Positions 1-8,792 of a stretch of 64,000 nt of DNA are shown here, piece after piece; positions within the stretch are counted from its first letter, which is position 1; each line of letters starts with the position of its first letter. Where the stretch lies: NCBI RefSeq assembly GCF_002982075.1, contig NZ_PUEJ01000004.1, positions 62,001-126,000 on the forward strand, in the 5' to 3' direction. A model generated the notes under the pieces. It had not been told where the DNA came from. It worked only from the letters and a program-made list of their open reading frames with translations, and ran no database searches. Made by a program: the position numbers and the translations under genes. This DNA comes from Labrys okinawensis. Its GTDB lineage: Bacteria > Pseudomonadota > Alphaproteobacteria > Rhizobiales > Labraceae.

Positions 1-382
1 GCCAGTCGACAAGGCCGAGGGCATTGAGCGGCTGCTTGCCGAGATAGACATTCTCGGCGACGGTGAGATCGGGAACGATGCTGAGTTCCTGATGCACCAT
101 CGAGATGCCGGCGGCGAGGGAATCATGGGCGGAGCGGAAATGCACCAGCCTGCCATCGATCTCCAGGCTGCCCTGATATTCGGTATGCACGCCGGCGATG
201 ATCTTCATCATCGTCGACTTGCCCGCTCCGTTCTCGCCGACCAGGCCGTGAATCTCGCCGGCCCGCAAGGTGAAATCCACCCCCTTGAGAGCAGCCACGC
301 CGCCGAAGGATTTGGAGATGTCGGTCATCCTCAGGCGCGGAGGCGCATCGGCCGTCGATTGCTTGTCGTCTACCGCCATCAT
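1..382 (-). CDS. Sugar ABC transporter ATP-binding protein (N-terminal part; gene runs off the window)
   Basis: Cytoplasmic ATPase of a carbohydrate ABC importer of the RbsA/MglA type. Reading leftwards from an ATG ATG pair at 382/379, the protein has the usual N-terminal order: a lead-in 'LRMTDISKSFGGVAAL', the Walker A motif GENGAGKST near residue 47, and the Q-loop-like segment 'SMVHQELSIVPDLTVAENVYLG'. The rest of the first cassette and the second cassette are cut off by the window edge. It lies downstream of the sugar-binding protein gene on the same strand, so the two probably belong to one transport operon even though a repeat-rich 378-base gap separates them. The sugar cannot be told from this fragment. 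The family is clear; the choice between the two ATGs is not. Confidence 0.85.
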   Translation of the reverse strand, partial: MMAVDDKQSTADAPPRLRMTDISKSFGGVAALKGVDFTLRAGEIHGLVGENGAGKSTMMKIIAGVHTEYQGSLEIDGRLVHFRSAHDSLAAGISMVHQELSIVPDLTVAENVYLGKQPLNALGLVDW

Positions 383-760
383 GCCTCTCGGAACGCGAAA
401 TAGGGTGCCGGTGTTCGGGCACCCCCTTCAAGGAATCTGGGACCAACCGGGGGAAGCTGCGATAGGGCGGCGTGCCCCCTTATCCGGCGCTTCGCGCCAC
501 CCAAGGCACTTCCAGAGGAAGTGCCAGGTCCCGCAAGGGGAGAAGGCGATAGGCGAGCCCTGCGCCCAGCAAAAGCAGACTCCTTCTCCTCTTGCGGGAG
601 AAGGTGCCGGCAAGCGGATGAGGGGTGGCACCGTCCTATCAGGACCTTCAAACTTCAACACCTTGAAAAGGGCAGTCTTCACACCGGCACGATTTCTTGA
701 TGAGCTGCCGGTCTTCCTCCATCGGCAGGCCGATCGCTTGGAGAGACCGGCACACCGATC
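383..760. repeat. Intergenic region with inverted copies of a 'CTTCTCCCCTTGCGGGAGAAGG' class repeat
   Basis: No gene is seen. Around 535-548 there is CCCGCAAGGGGAGAAGG and around 580-628 the opposite orientation (CTCCTTCTCCTCTTGCGGG, then AGAAGGTGCCGGCAAGCGG and ATGAGGGGTGG). The same composite element recurs on both sides of the aminopeptidase P gene (45.1 and 47.1-47.3 kb). A truncated relative of the GATCT/AGATC palindrome lies at 740-770 (CACCGATCTCAGATCAG). The elements sit between the ABC binding-protein gene and its ATPase gene and may affect relative expression by transcript folding; that is inference. Confidence 0.6.
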
Positions 761-1798
761 TCAGATCAGATAGTGCTTTTCCATCCAGAGCATGCCGGCG
801 GCATTATCCTTGGTGACCACGGGCCCGTCGGTGACGACATGCTTGGGAATGCCGCCTTCGCCGCTCTTTTCGCCGCCGACCACGGCCGCGACGCCGGCCA
901 CGATCGCCCCGCCATGGATGCGGCAGGACGGATTGCGCACCGTGGCGAACATGCGGCCGTCCGCGACCGCCGAAATGGCGGGCGGCATCGCGTCGACGCC
1001 GCCGATCTTGATGTCGGTACGGTTGCGGGCCTTCATGATGTTGTAGGCGGCAAGCGCCATGTCGTCATTGTGGAAGAAGGCCGCGTCGATCTGCGGATAT
1101 TTGGTCAGGTAGGTCTCCCACAGGCGGGCCGCCTTGGTGACGTCCCAATCGGCCGGCTGCGTGTCCAGCACCTCGATATTGGGGAACTGCTTCACCACGC
1201 TCTCGAAGCCCTTGGCCCGGCCCTGCGCGCCGGTGTGGCCGAGGGCGCCCTGCGTCATGATGATCTTGCCCTTGCCGCCGATGGCATTGCACAGGGCCTG
1301 CGTGACCGACGCGCCCATGAACTCGTTGTTGGGCGCCAGGAAGCTGTGCACGTTGATCTTGTCGAGCGGCGCGATCAACGTATCCATGTCGATCACGGGA
1401 ATGCCGGCATCGATCATCTTCTGCACCGGCTGGGTCAAGGTGCCGATGCCGAAAGCCTGGATGGCGACGAAATCCCATTTCTGGGAGGCCATGTTGTCGA
1501 TGGCGGCCCGTTGCTTGACCGCATCGAGCTGGCCGTCGAACCAGGTCACCTCGACATTGAAGAGCTTGCCCCAATATTCGGCCGCTTCCTTGCCCTGGGC
1601 ACACCAGGTCGCCTGCAGTCCGGCATTGGAGAAGGCCGCCTTGAGCGGCTTTTCGGAGCGACCGGCCACTTTCGCGGCTTCGGCGGCGAAAGCCGGATCG
1701 AGGCCGAATCCCCCCAACAGGGCTGCGGCAGCGCCGGCGGAAAACGAGGCAGAACGAATAAAATCGCGCCGCGTATGCGGCGTCCTGTCCTTAGGCAT
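761..1798 (-). CDS. Sugar ABC transporter periplasmic substrate-binding protein
   Basis: Binding protein of the Peripla_BP_4 (ribose/LacI-like) family, 345 residues. I start at ATG 1798 because GGAGG stands six bases upstream. The N-terminus then reads as a twin-arginine-like export signal (TRRDFIRSASF followed by a hydrophobic Ala/Gly stretch ending PAFA), whereas a longer open frame upstream looks like non-coding sequence. The mature part carries 'WCAQGKEAAEYWGKLFNVEVTWFDG' and later 'AAFFHNDDMALAAYNIMKA' and 'GVDAMPPAISAVADGRMFATV', typical of the fold. It delivers a sugar or sugar derivative to the membrane permease; the ATPase gene follows downstream on the same strand. The substrate is unknown. 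Export by Tat rather than Sec is inferred from the RR motif. Confidence 0.85.
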   Translation of the reverse strand: MPKDRTPHTRRDFIRSASFSAGAAAALLGGFGLDPAFAAEAAKVAGRSEKPLKAAFSNAGLQATWCAQGKEAAEYWGKLFNVEVTWFDGQLDAVKQRAAIDNMASQKWDFVAIQAFGIGTLTQPVQKMIDAGIPVIDMDTLIAPLDKINVHSFLAPNNEFMGASVTQALCNAIGGKGKIIMTQGALGHTGAQGRAKGFESVVKQFPNIEVLDTQPADWDVTKAARLWETYLTKYPQIDAAFFHNDDMALAAYNIMKARNRTDIKIGGVDAMPPAISAVADGRMFATVRNPSCRIHGGAIVAGVAAVVGGEKSGEGGIPKHVVTDGPVVTKDNAAGMLWMEKHYLI

Positions 1799-2119
1799 CC
1801 ATTTCCTCCCTCGAGCAAAACGCGTTCTGAACGCCCGTTTGCTCTCACCCTTTGTTTCGGCGCGTCCTTGCGATTCCCGGCGATACCGCCAAATCGCAAA
1901 GCACTCCGGCATGTTGCTTTCGGTGTGCAGTACCGATGCGGCTCTTTGTGAGCCTGGCGCAGACGGTTGAATCCGCTGCGCTGACACCATCTTATGTTTG
2001 TTCCGACAATTGACAACCGCTATTCTTTTGCGGGGATCGTTTCTTCAAACGGACATGCGCTGTGGACCAGTACGAGACCCGAGTGGCGAGACCCTGCGGG
2101 TCACGGTAGCGTCACCGGC
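1799..2119. other. Divergent intergenic region between the sugar-binding protein and FAD monooxygenase genes
   Basis: This 321-base stretch separates two genes that point away from each other, so it should hold both promoters. TTGACA is present at 2010-2015, but no -10 box stands at the right distance on the plus strand. A longer reading of each flanking gene enters this region, but the longer N-termini have no family likeness and no ribosome-binding site. No RNA gene or clear repeat is seen. Confidence 0.4.
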
Positions 2120-3346
2120 ATGGTCAAGCTTTCCATTGCCATCGTCGGCGCGGGGGTCGCCGGCCTGGCGGTCGCCTCCTGCCTTGCCGATGCAGGCCAT
2201 CGCGTGGTGGTGTTCGAGCGCTTCGAGCAGGCCAAACCGGTGGGCGCTGGGCTTTTGCTGCAGCCGACGGGCCTGGCGGTGCTCGACCGCCTCGGCCTGC
2301 GCGAGGGCGCCGCCACCCTGGGCAGCCGGATCGAGCGCCTGTACGGGCGTTGTGGTCCGACGGGCCCGCTGATCTTCGATCGGCGTTATGACGAGCTTCT
2401 GCCCGGGCTGCACGGTGTCGGCATTCACAGGGCGAGCCTGTTCCACCTGCTGATGACGGCAGCCGAAACGCGCGGCATCGCCCTGGAGCAGGCCGCCGAT
2501 ATCACCGGCATCGAGAACATCGAGAACCGGCCCGTGCTGGGGGACTCAGCCGGACGGCACCATGGTCCCTTCGATCTGGTGGTCGATGCCGGCGGTGCGC
2601 GCTCGAGTCTCCGCGACAGGCTCGGCGCCTTGCAGCGGCGGCCTTATCGGCATGGCGCGGTCTGGGGCGTGGCCGCGGATACGGGCTTTGGCCGCGATGC
2701 CCTGCAGCAGCGTTACCGAACGGCGCGTTTCATGATCGGCGTGCTGCCGGTGGGACACCTGCCTCATGACCCCACGCCGCTCGATGCCTTCTTCTGGAGC
2801 ATGCCGGTCGAGGATCTCGATCGCTGGACCGAGGCCGACCTTGCGGCCTGGCGGGCCGAGGTCGCGGCAATCTGGCCGGAGACGGCGGCACTGACGCGGC
2901 AATTCACTCGGCATGAGCAATTGACGCCGGCCCGTTACGCTCAGTTGACCGTTGCCGATCCGATAAAAGGACGCCTCGTCCTGATCGGCGATGCCTGGCA
3001 CCAGACCAGCCCGCAACTCGGCCAGGGCGCCAACATGGCCTTGCTCGACGCCGCCGCCCTGGCGGATGCGCTCGCCCTGCATGCGGATGTCAGCACCGCC
3101 CTGCCCGCTTTCGCGGCGCAGCGCCGCGGTCACATCCGCTTCTATCAGATGGCGAGCACTGTGCTGACCCAGTTCTTCCAGTCGCATTCGCGGCTGACCG
3201 GACCGGTGCGGAACCTTGCCTTCGGCCCGATGGGCCGGCTGCCCTGGCTGCGCACGGAGATGGTCAAGACGCTGGCCGGCCTGAAGACCGGCCCGTTTTC
3301 GTGGCGAAAACCGGAAGAGCTCGCCGGGCTGGTTTCTCCGACCTGA
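2120..3346 (+). CDS. FAD-dependent monooxygenase (PF01494 type)
   Basis: Flavoprotein hydroxylase-type protein of 408 residues. The start at ATG 2120 puts the FAD-binding Rossmann motif at the very N-terminus (VGAGVAGLAVASCLADAG, residues 8-25), as is usual. A second FAD motif, LVLIGDAWHQTSPQLGQGANMALLDAAALADAL, lies near residues 290-320 and matches the GD(A/S)...P..GQG..A..DA signature of aromatic hydroxylases and of 3-hydroxybenzoate or salicylate monooxygenases. Such enzymes use NAD(P)H and O2 to hydroxylate aromatic or related substrates. No neighbouring catabolic genes give a clue to the substrate. A longer frame to 1994 exists but adds sequence without family similarity. Only a weak ribosome-binding site is visible. 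Confidence 0.85.
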   Translation: MVKLSIAIVGAGVAGLAVASCLADAGHRVVVFERFEQAKPVGAGLLLQPTGLAVLDRLGLREGAATLGSRIERLYGRCGPTGPLIFDRRYDELLPGLHGVGIHRASLFHLLMTAAETRGIALEQAADITGIENIENRPVLGDSAGRHHGPFDLVVDAGGARSSLRDRLGALQRRPYRHGAVWGVAADTGFGRDALQQRYRTARFMIGVLPVGHLPHDPTPLDAFFWSMPVEDLDRWTEADLAAWRAEVAAIWPETAALTRQFTRHEQLTPARYAQLTVADPIKGRLVLIGDAWHQTSPQLGQGANMALLDAAALADALALHADVSTALPAFAAQRRGHIRFYQMASTVLTQFFQSHSRLTGPVRNLAFGPMGRLPWLRTEMVKTLAGLKTGPFSWRKPEELAGLVSPT

Positions 3347-3385
3347 CCGGCCCGCCAGGTATCGACAAGCAAATGAAGCGCCGTC

Positions 3386-3484
3386 TTTGTCATGTCCGGG
3401 CCTGACCCGGGCATCCAGCGGTCCCGACTTCAATGCCCGCAAGGAAGGCTGGATTTGCCGGACCAAGCCCGGCAATGACAAAGG
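3386..3484. repeat. Imperfect intergenic palindrome (GTCATN...CCGGGC type)
   Basis: The left half reads TTTGTCATGTCCGGGCCTGA then CCCGGGCATCCAGC, and the right half is its near reverse complement (GCTGGATTTGCCGG, then CAAGCCCGGCAATGACAAA). This class of palindrome, around GTCATTGCCGGGCTTG, is widespread between genes in Hyphomicrobiales. It lies between the convergent monooxygenase and cyclopropane-synthase genes and could stop transcription from either side by folding, though no T-tract is present. Confidence 0.6.
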
Positions 3485-3520
3485 TCGAGTCAATCCGCTT
3501 CGTCTATTGTGGACGATCCC

Positions 3521-4828
3521 TCAGCGGTAGAGATCCTCGCGCGTCGGCGGCAGGCCGGAAGGTCCCTTGGCCTTGCGCGAGGCAAGCGTCTGAAAGATGC
3601 CGACAGCAGATCGCTCGAAGGCCAGCGAGCAGCCGGCAAGATAAAGCAGCCAGATCCTGGTCTTGGCCTCGCCGACTTCAGCCGCTGCCTGGTCGCGCCT
3701 TGCATAGAGATTTTCGGCCCAGGCCTTGGTTGTGCGCGCATAATGTTCGCGCCAGGCCTCGATGTCATGCACTTCGAAGCCATTGCCCTCCAGGCCGTTG
3801 GCCGACATGCCGATGGTGTCGAGTTCGCCGCCGGGGAAGATGTAGCGGGTGAGAGCAGCGAATTCCGGCCGCTTCTTGCGGAACTTCTTCATGTCGCGCT
3901 TGGCCGGCCTGGCGATGGCGTGGTGCAGGTAGAGCCCCCGCGGCCGCAGCAGGCTGTGGATCTTCTTGAAATAGGCCTCGTGATTGTCGAGCCCGACATG
4001 TTCGAACATGCCGATGGAGGCGACCTTGTCATAGCTGCCGGTCAGGTCGCGGTAATCCTTGAGCTCGACGGTGACGCGATCCTGGAGGCCGAGGCGGGCA
4101 ATGCGTTCCTGGGCGAAATCGAACTGCTCCTGCGCCAGGGTGACGCCATGGGCGGTAACGCCATAATGCTGGGCGGCATGGCAGATCAGCCCGGCCCAAC
4201 CCGAGCCGATGTCGAGGAAGCGGTCGCCCGGCTGCAGCCGCAGCTTGCGGCAGATCATGTCGAACTTCGCCGTCTGCGCTTCGTCGAGCGTGGTTTCCGG
4301 CTTCGGCCAATAGGCACAGGTATAGGCCATGGTCGGCCCAAGGAAGAGGCCGTAGAAATCGTTCGACAGGTCGTAGTGGAACTGGACGAGCGGCTTGTCG
4401 TCGCGTCCCTTTTCGACCTTGTCCTCGATCTTGCCCGCAAAGTCGTGCTTCTCGCCAGCGCCCTGTTTGGGCAACGAGCGGGTGACGAAGGGCCAAAGGC
4501 CGCGGGCGAGCTGCAGCTTGCTCAGGCGCTTGAACAGGCCCTTCGTGTTCATGCTGCCGCGTCGCTCTGCCACGTCGAGCAGCGTACCCCCCTCGATGGT
4601 GAGGCTGCCATCCGCGAGGAGCTGGATGAGCTGGTCGAACAGCGCATGTGGCCGCCGCACCAGCCGGGTGATCGCATCGGCATCGGCGATCTTCAGGCGC
4701 AGATCCGTGCGGGCGTTCGGGCCGAGCGGCACGACCTCGCCGTTCCACAATTCGACAGCAAGGTCGGCCTGCAGCTGATCGGCCAGATGCGAAATCAGCC
4801 GCTTGGCGGCATTGATATATTTGTCCAC
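3521..4828 (-). CDS. Cyclopropane-fatty-acyl-phospholipid synthase family SAM methyltransferase
   Basis: Enzyme of 435 residues that by family transfers a methylene group from S-adenosylmethionine to unsaturated acyl chains of membrane phospholipids. Visible family marks are the N-terminal lipid-binding region, 'LVQFHYDLSNDFYGLFLG' in mid-protein, the SAM-binding loop 'FLDIGSGWAGL', the active-site segment 'IGMFEHVG', and 'GGELDTIGMS' in the C-terminal part. The start is a GTG with GGAGG four to five bases upstream. The length fits CFA synthases (about 380-430). Related family members make other changes to acyl chains, so the exact product is not proven. It stands alone, followed by a palindrome. 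Confidence 0.88.
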   Translation of the reverse strand: MDKYINAAKRLISHLADQLQADLAVELWNGEVVPLGPNARTDLRLKIADADAITRLVRRPHALFDQLIQLLADGSLTIEGGTLLDVAERRGSMNTKGLFKRLSKLQLARGLWPFVTRSLPKQGAGEKHDFAGKIEDKVEKGRDDKPLVQFHYDLSNDFYGLFLGPTMAYTCAYWPKPETTLDEAQTAKFDMICRKLRLQPGDRFLDIGSGWAGLICHAAQHYGVTAHGVTLAQEQFDFAQERIARLGLQDRVTVELKDYRDLTGSYDKVASIGMFEHVGLDNHEAYFKKIHSLLRPRGLYLHHAIARPAKRDMKKFRKKRPEFAALTRYIFPGGELDTIGMSANGLEGNGFEVHDIEAWREHYARTTKAWAENLYARRDQAAAEVGEAKTRIWLLYLAGCSLAFERSAVGIFQTLASRKAKGPSGLPPTREDLYR

Positions 4829-4885
4829 GGGGCCTCCGCACGATTGCGAGGCGTTATACCGTGATTTGCAAGCAGCGCCAGCGTC

Positions 4886-5155
4886 TCAATGGATGCGGAA
4901 CTCCTGCCCGATCGCACGCAATTCTGCAGGCTTGATCAGGCCGCTATGTGACACGGTCACCGAATGCAGAGCGCCTTCGATCTTGTCGTGCCAGAATGCC
5001 AGGAACCTGTGCAATTCCGGAAAGGCAGGAGCCAGATCATAGTCCTGCCAGACATAGGCCTGCAGCAACGCCGGATGATCCGGCAGACGATAGAGAATAT
5101 TGGCCGTGGTGAGGCCGTACCCTTCCAACTGACGCCGAAACGCAACAGACACCAT
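4886..5155 (-). CDS. usg: Usg family protein
   Basis: Small soluble protein of 89 residues belonging to the Usg family, known from alphaproteobacteria and first noticed beside tryptophan genes; its function is not known. Characteristic segments are 'LEGYGLTTANILYRLPDHP' and 'LLQAYVWQDYDLAPAFPELHRFLAFW'. I choose ATG 5155 because GGAGGTGA stands five bases upstream; the frame is open to 5188 but that start would put the ribosome-binding site inside the gene. No trp genes lie nearby here. The sequence gives no hint of catalytic residues. Confidence 0.85.
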   Translation of the reverse strand: MVSVAFRRQLEGYGLTTANILYRLPDHPALLQAYVWQDYDLAPAFPELHRFLAFWHDKIEGALHSVTVSHSGLIKPAELRAIGQEFRIH

Positions 5156-5460
5156 TTCTGTCACCTCCATGGTGATTGGAGACAACACGATTGCACCGCA
5201 ACCTTAAGGAAATGGCAACAGGAATTTCAAATTAACCCATAAGAATCAATATCTTATCACTCACTGGGCACGAGTGCTGCTAAAGCCTCGAAATGACGGC
5301 GAGCTCCACTCGCCGAGGCTGTCAGGCCTGCCGATCTTCCGGTCGGCACTTTGCCTCTCGGAAAGGCACATCGCCCTATCCGAAGATCGGCCCACCCAAG
5401 GCGCTGTGTTCTCGTTCGAAATTGCTGCCGGAGCGACCAAAAACTCCGGCACTGGGCCCA
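5156..5460. repeat. Intergenic region with palindromes (TGCCGATCTTCCGGTCGGCA)
   Basis: No gene is supported in these 305 bases. At 5329-5348 lies the palindrome TGCCGATCTTCCGGTCGGCA, a member of the window's GATCT-type palindromes, and at 5379-5392 a partial second copy (CCGAAGATCGGCCC). A short GGCGAG/CTCGCC hairpin lies near 5299-5315. The AT-rich part at 5215-5265 may hold the usg promoter, but I cannot pick -35 and -10 boxes with confidence. Confidence 0.5.
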
Positions 5461-6756
5461 TCAATCGATCGCCTGCCCCGTGCGGTCGCGCATGGCAGAC
5501 AGGGTCAGAACGCTGACGAGCGCCGCCGCGGCCACATAGAAGGAAGGCGCGATGGTAAGCCCGGTCCTCTCGATCAGCAGCGTCACGATCAAGGCGGCAA
5601 AGCCGCCGAACAGTGCCACGGCGAAATTATAGGCAAGCGACAGGCCGGTCGAACGCAAGGCGGCCGGGAACTGCTCGGCCAGCAGCGCCGGCGCAGGGCC
5701 GGTGAAGGCGGCAAGCAGGAGGCCGAGCACGACCTGCACCGCGATGAGCACCGGCAACGTCGGATTGGCGTTGAGCCAGGCAAACAGCGGTATCACCACA
5801 ATGCCGATGGCAATGGCGGCCGTGAGCAGGAGGGTCTTGCGGCCGATCCGGTCCGACAGCCTGCCGGCGACAGGACAGCCCAGCATCAGCACGATGCCGC
5901 CCAGCGTGGTGGAAATGAAGGCATCCTTGGCCGGAATTTTCAGGAACTTCTCGACATAGAGCGGCATGTAGAACAGCAGCACATAGGTGCAGACCGTCCA
6001 CAGGATGGTGACGCCGAAACCGGAGGCGACGCCGCGGCCATGGGCGCTCAGCGTCTCGAACAAAGGGCTCGCACTCTTTCGGGTGGTCTCCGCCGAGAAG
6101 ACCGGCGTCTCGTCGAGGCGGGCTCGGATATAGAGCCCCACCGGCCCGATAAGCAGGCCGAACCAGAACGGCACCCGCCAGCCCCAGCTTTCCACCGCTT
6201 CCTGCGGCAGGAACTGGGTGATGGCGACGCCGCACAAACCGCCCAGGACCACCGCGAGCGCCTGGCTGGTCTGCTGCCAGCTCGCCGCCAGGCCCCGCTC
6301 GGCGGGCCTGGCATATTCGACCAGATAGGAGGTGGCGCTACCCACTTCCCCGCCCGCCGAAAAACCCTGGATCAAGCGGGCAAGCATCAGCACCACCGCT
6401 CCGAACACGCCGGCCTGGGCATAGGTCGGCGCGAAGCCGAGCAAGGCTGTGCCGAGCGCCATTGTCAGGATGGTTATCGTGAGCGCCGCCTTGCGGCCAT
6501 GGCGGTCGGCGTAGACCCCAAGGACGATGGCGCCCACCGGGCGCATGCAGAAACCCACGCCATAGACCGTGACGGTCAGAAGGATGGCTGTCAGCGGGTC
6601 TTCCTTGGGAAAGAACTGCCGCGAGATCAGGGCTGCGAAGAAACCGTAGACGGTGAAGTCGAACCATTCCAGGCCGTTGCCGATGGTCGCCGCGACAATG
6701 GCGTGCCGTCGCTTGCGATCGGAAACGGGCATTCCGGCGGATGATTCGACTGTCAT
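5461..6756 (-). CDS. MFS transporter, metabolite:H+ symporter (MHS) family
   Basis: Inner-membrane symporter of 431 residues with about twelve hydrophobic segments. Family marks are the opening 'ATIGNGLEWFDFTVYGFFAALI' (the GNxLEWYDF signature of the MHS branch), the loop 2-3 motif 'GVYADRHGRKAAL', 'RLIQGFSAGGEVGSA' in helix 4-5 and 'GRLSDRIGRKTLLL' in the second half. MHS members import citrate, 2-oxoglutarate, proline, betaine, shikimate and similar acids with protons; the substrate here is not evident. The start codon lies inside a perfect inverted repeat that also encloses the ribosome-binding site, suggesting operator or RNA-level control. Confidence 0.9.
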   Translation of the reverse strand: MTVESSAGMPVSDRKRRHAIVAATIGNGLEWFDFTVYGFFAALISRQFFPKEDPLTAILLTVTVYGVGFCMRPVGAIVLGVYADRHGRKAALTITILTMALGTALLGFAPTYAQAGVFGAVVLMLARLIQGFSAGGEVGSATSYLVEYARPAERGLAASWQQTSQALAVVLGGLCGVAITQFLPQEAVESWGWRVPFWFGLLIGPVGLYIRARLDETPVFSAETTRKSASPLFETLSAHGRGVASGFGVTILWTVCTYVLLFYMPLYVEKFLKIPAKDAFISTTLGGIVLMLGCPVAGRLSDRIGRKTLLLTAAIAIGIVVIPLFAWLNANPTLPVLIAVQVVLGLLLAAFTGPAPALLAEQFPAALRSTGLSLAYNFAVALFGGFAALIVTLLIERTGLTIAPSFYVAAAALVSVLTLSAMRDRTGQAID

Positions 6757-6791
6757 ACCAAATATCTCCGTTTAAGCGGTTTGGTATGACA
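6751..6791 (-). promoter_or_regulatory. Perfect 12-bp inverted repeat enclosing the SD and start codon of the MFS gene
   Basis: TGTCATACCAAA (6751-6762) and TTTGGTATGACA (6780-6791) are exact reverse complements separated by 17 bases. On the mRNA the loop holds the Shine-Dalgarno sequence (CGGAGA) and the 3' arm holds the ATG of the transporter (6756-6754). It may be a DNA operator of GntR-like form (TTGGTATGAC half-sites) or an RNA hairpin that hides the start codon. Which of these applies cannot be told from sequence. Confidence 0.6.
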
Positions 6792-6827
6792 TTTGACAGT
6801 GTGATGACGGGGCTGTCCAGTATGCCC

Positions 6828-6963
6828 ATCATCCCGGACAAGGCACGGCACGCAGTGCCGCGCCGCAGATCCGGGACCGCGCGAGGAGAAAGGCGCCTCA
6901 CGCGGCTTGCGGTCCCGCATCTGCACCGCAACGCTTCGCGTTGCAGTGCGTGCGGGATGACCG
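6828..6963. repeat. Long intergenic repeat, copy 1 (inverse copy at 39.71-39.84 kb)
   Basis: The reverse complement of this stretch begins GTCATCCCGCACGCACTGCA and continues with TGCGGTGCAGATGCGGGACC. The stretch at 39714-39840 begins GTCATCCCGCACGCATTGCA and continues with TGCGATGCAGATGCAGGACC. The two are clearly copies of one element in opposite orientation. Both carry internal palindromes and lie just downstream of a gene end (ilvC here). No open frame is conserved between them, so this is probably a non-coding repeat. Confidence 0.65.
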
Positions 6964-6969
6964 TTTTTC

Positions 6970-8675
<1,706 letters not shown>

Positions 8676-8703
8676 TTGATATTCCTGGAGCTCGGACATC
8701 TCA

Positions 8704-8723
8704 GCGACATGCTTGCATGTCGC
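8704..8723 (-). repeat. Perfect 9-bp palindrome between ilvB and ilvN
   Basis: GCGACATGC, two T, GCATGTCGC. It lies in the ilvB-ilvN spacer immediately before the upstream candidate start of ilvN. A small hairpin in the polycistronic message is likely; it might tune the large/small subunit ratio, but nothing in the sequence proves it. Confidence 0.4.
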
Positions 8724-8792
8724 GATGTCCGCATCGTCGAAGCGGTGAGCAAGAAAGGGAGAGCGGGCGAGACGCCCGCGCGCCCGGGGACT

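Noticed and set aside
773-1951. A 392-codon open frame opposite the sugar-binding protein
   Set aside because: Shadow of the binding protein, which has a signal sequence and a good ribosome-binding site.
1994-2119. Longer N-terminus for the FAD monooxygenase
   Set aside because: It would place 42 residues before the FAD-binding motif that starts the family domain, and the added residues show no conservation-like pattern.
5293-6744. A 483-codon open frame on the plus strand across the MFS gene
   Set aside because: The minus-strand protein has the complete MHS transporter signature; this one is a Gln/Arg/Gly-rich shadow.
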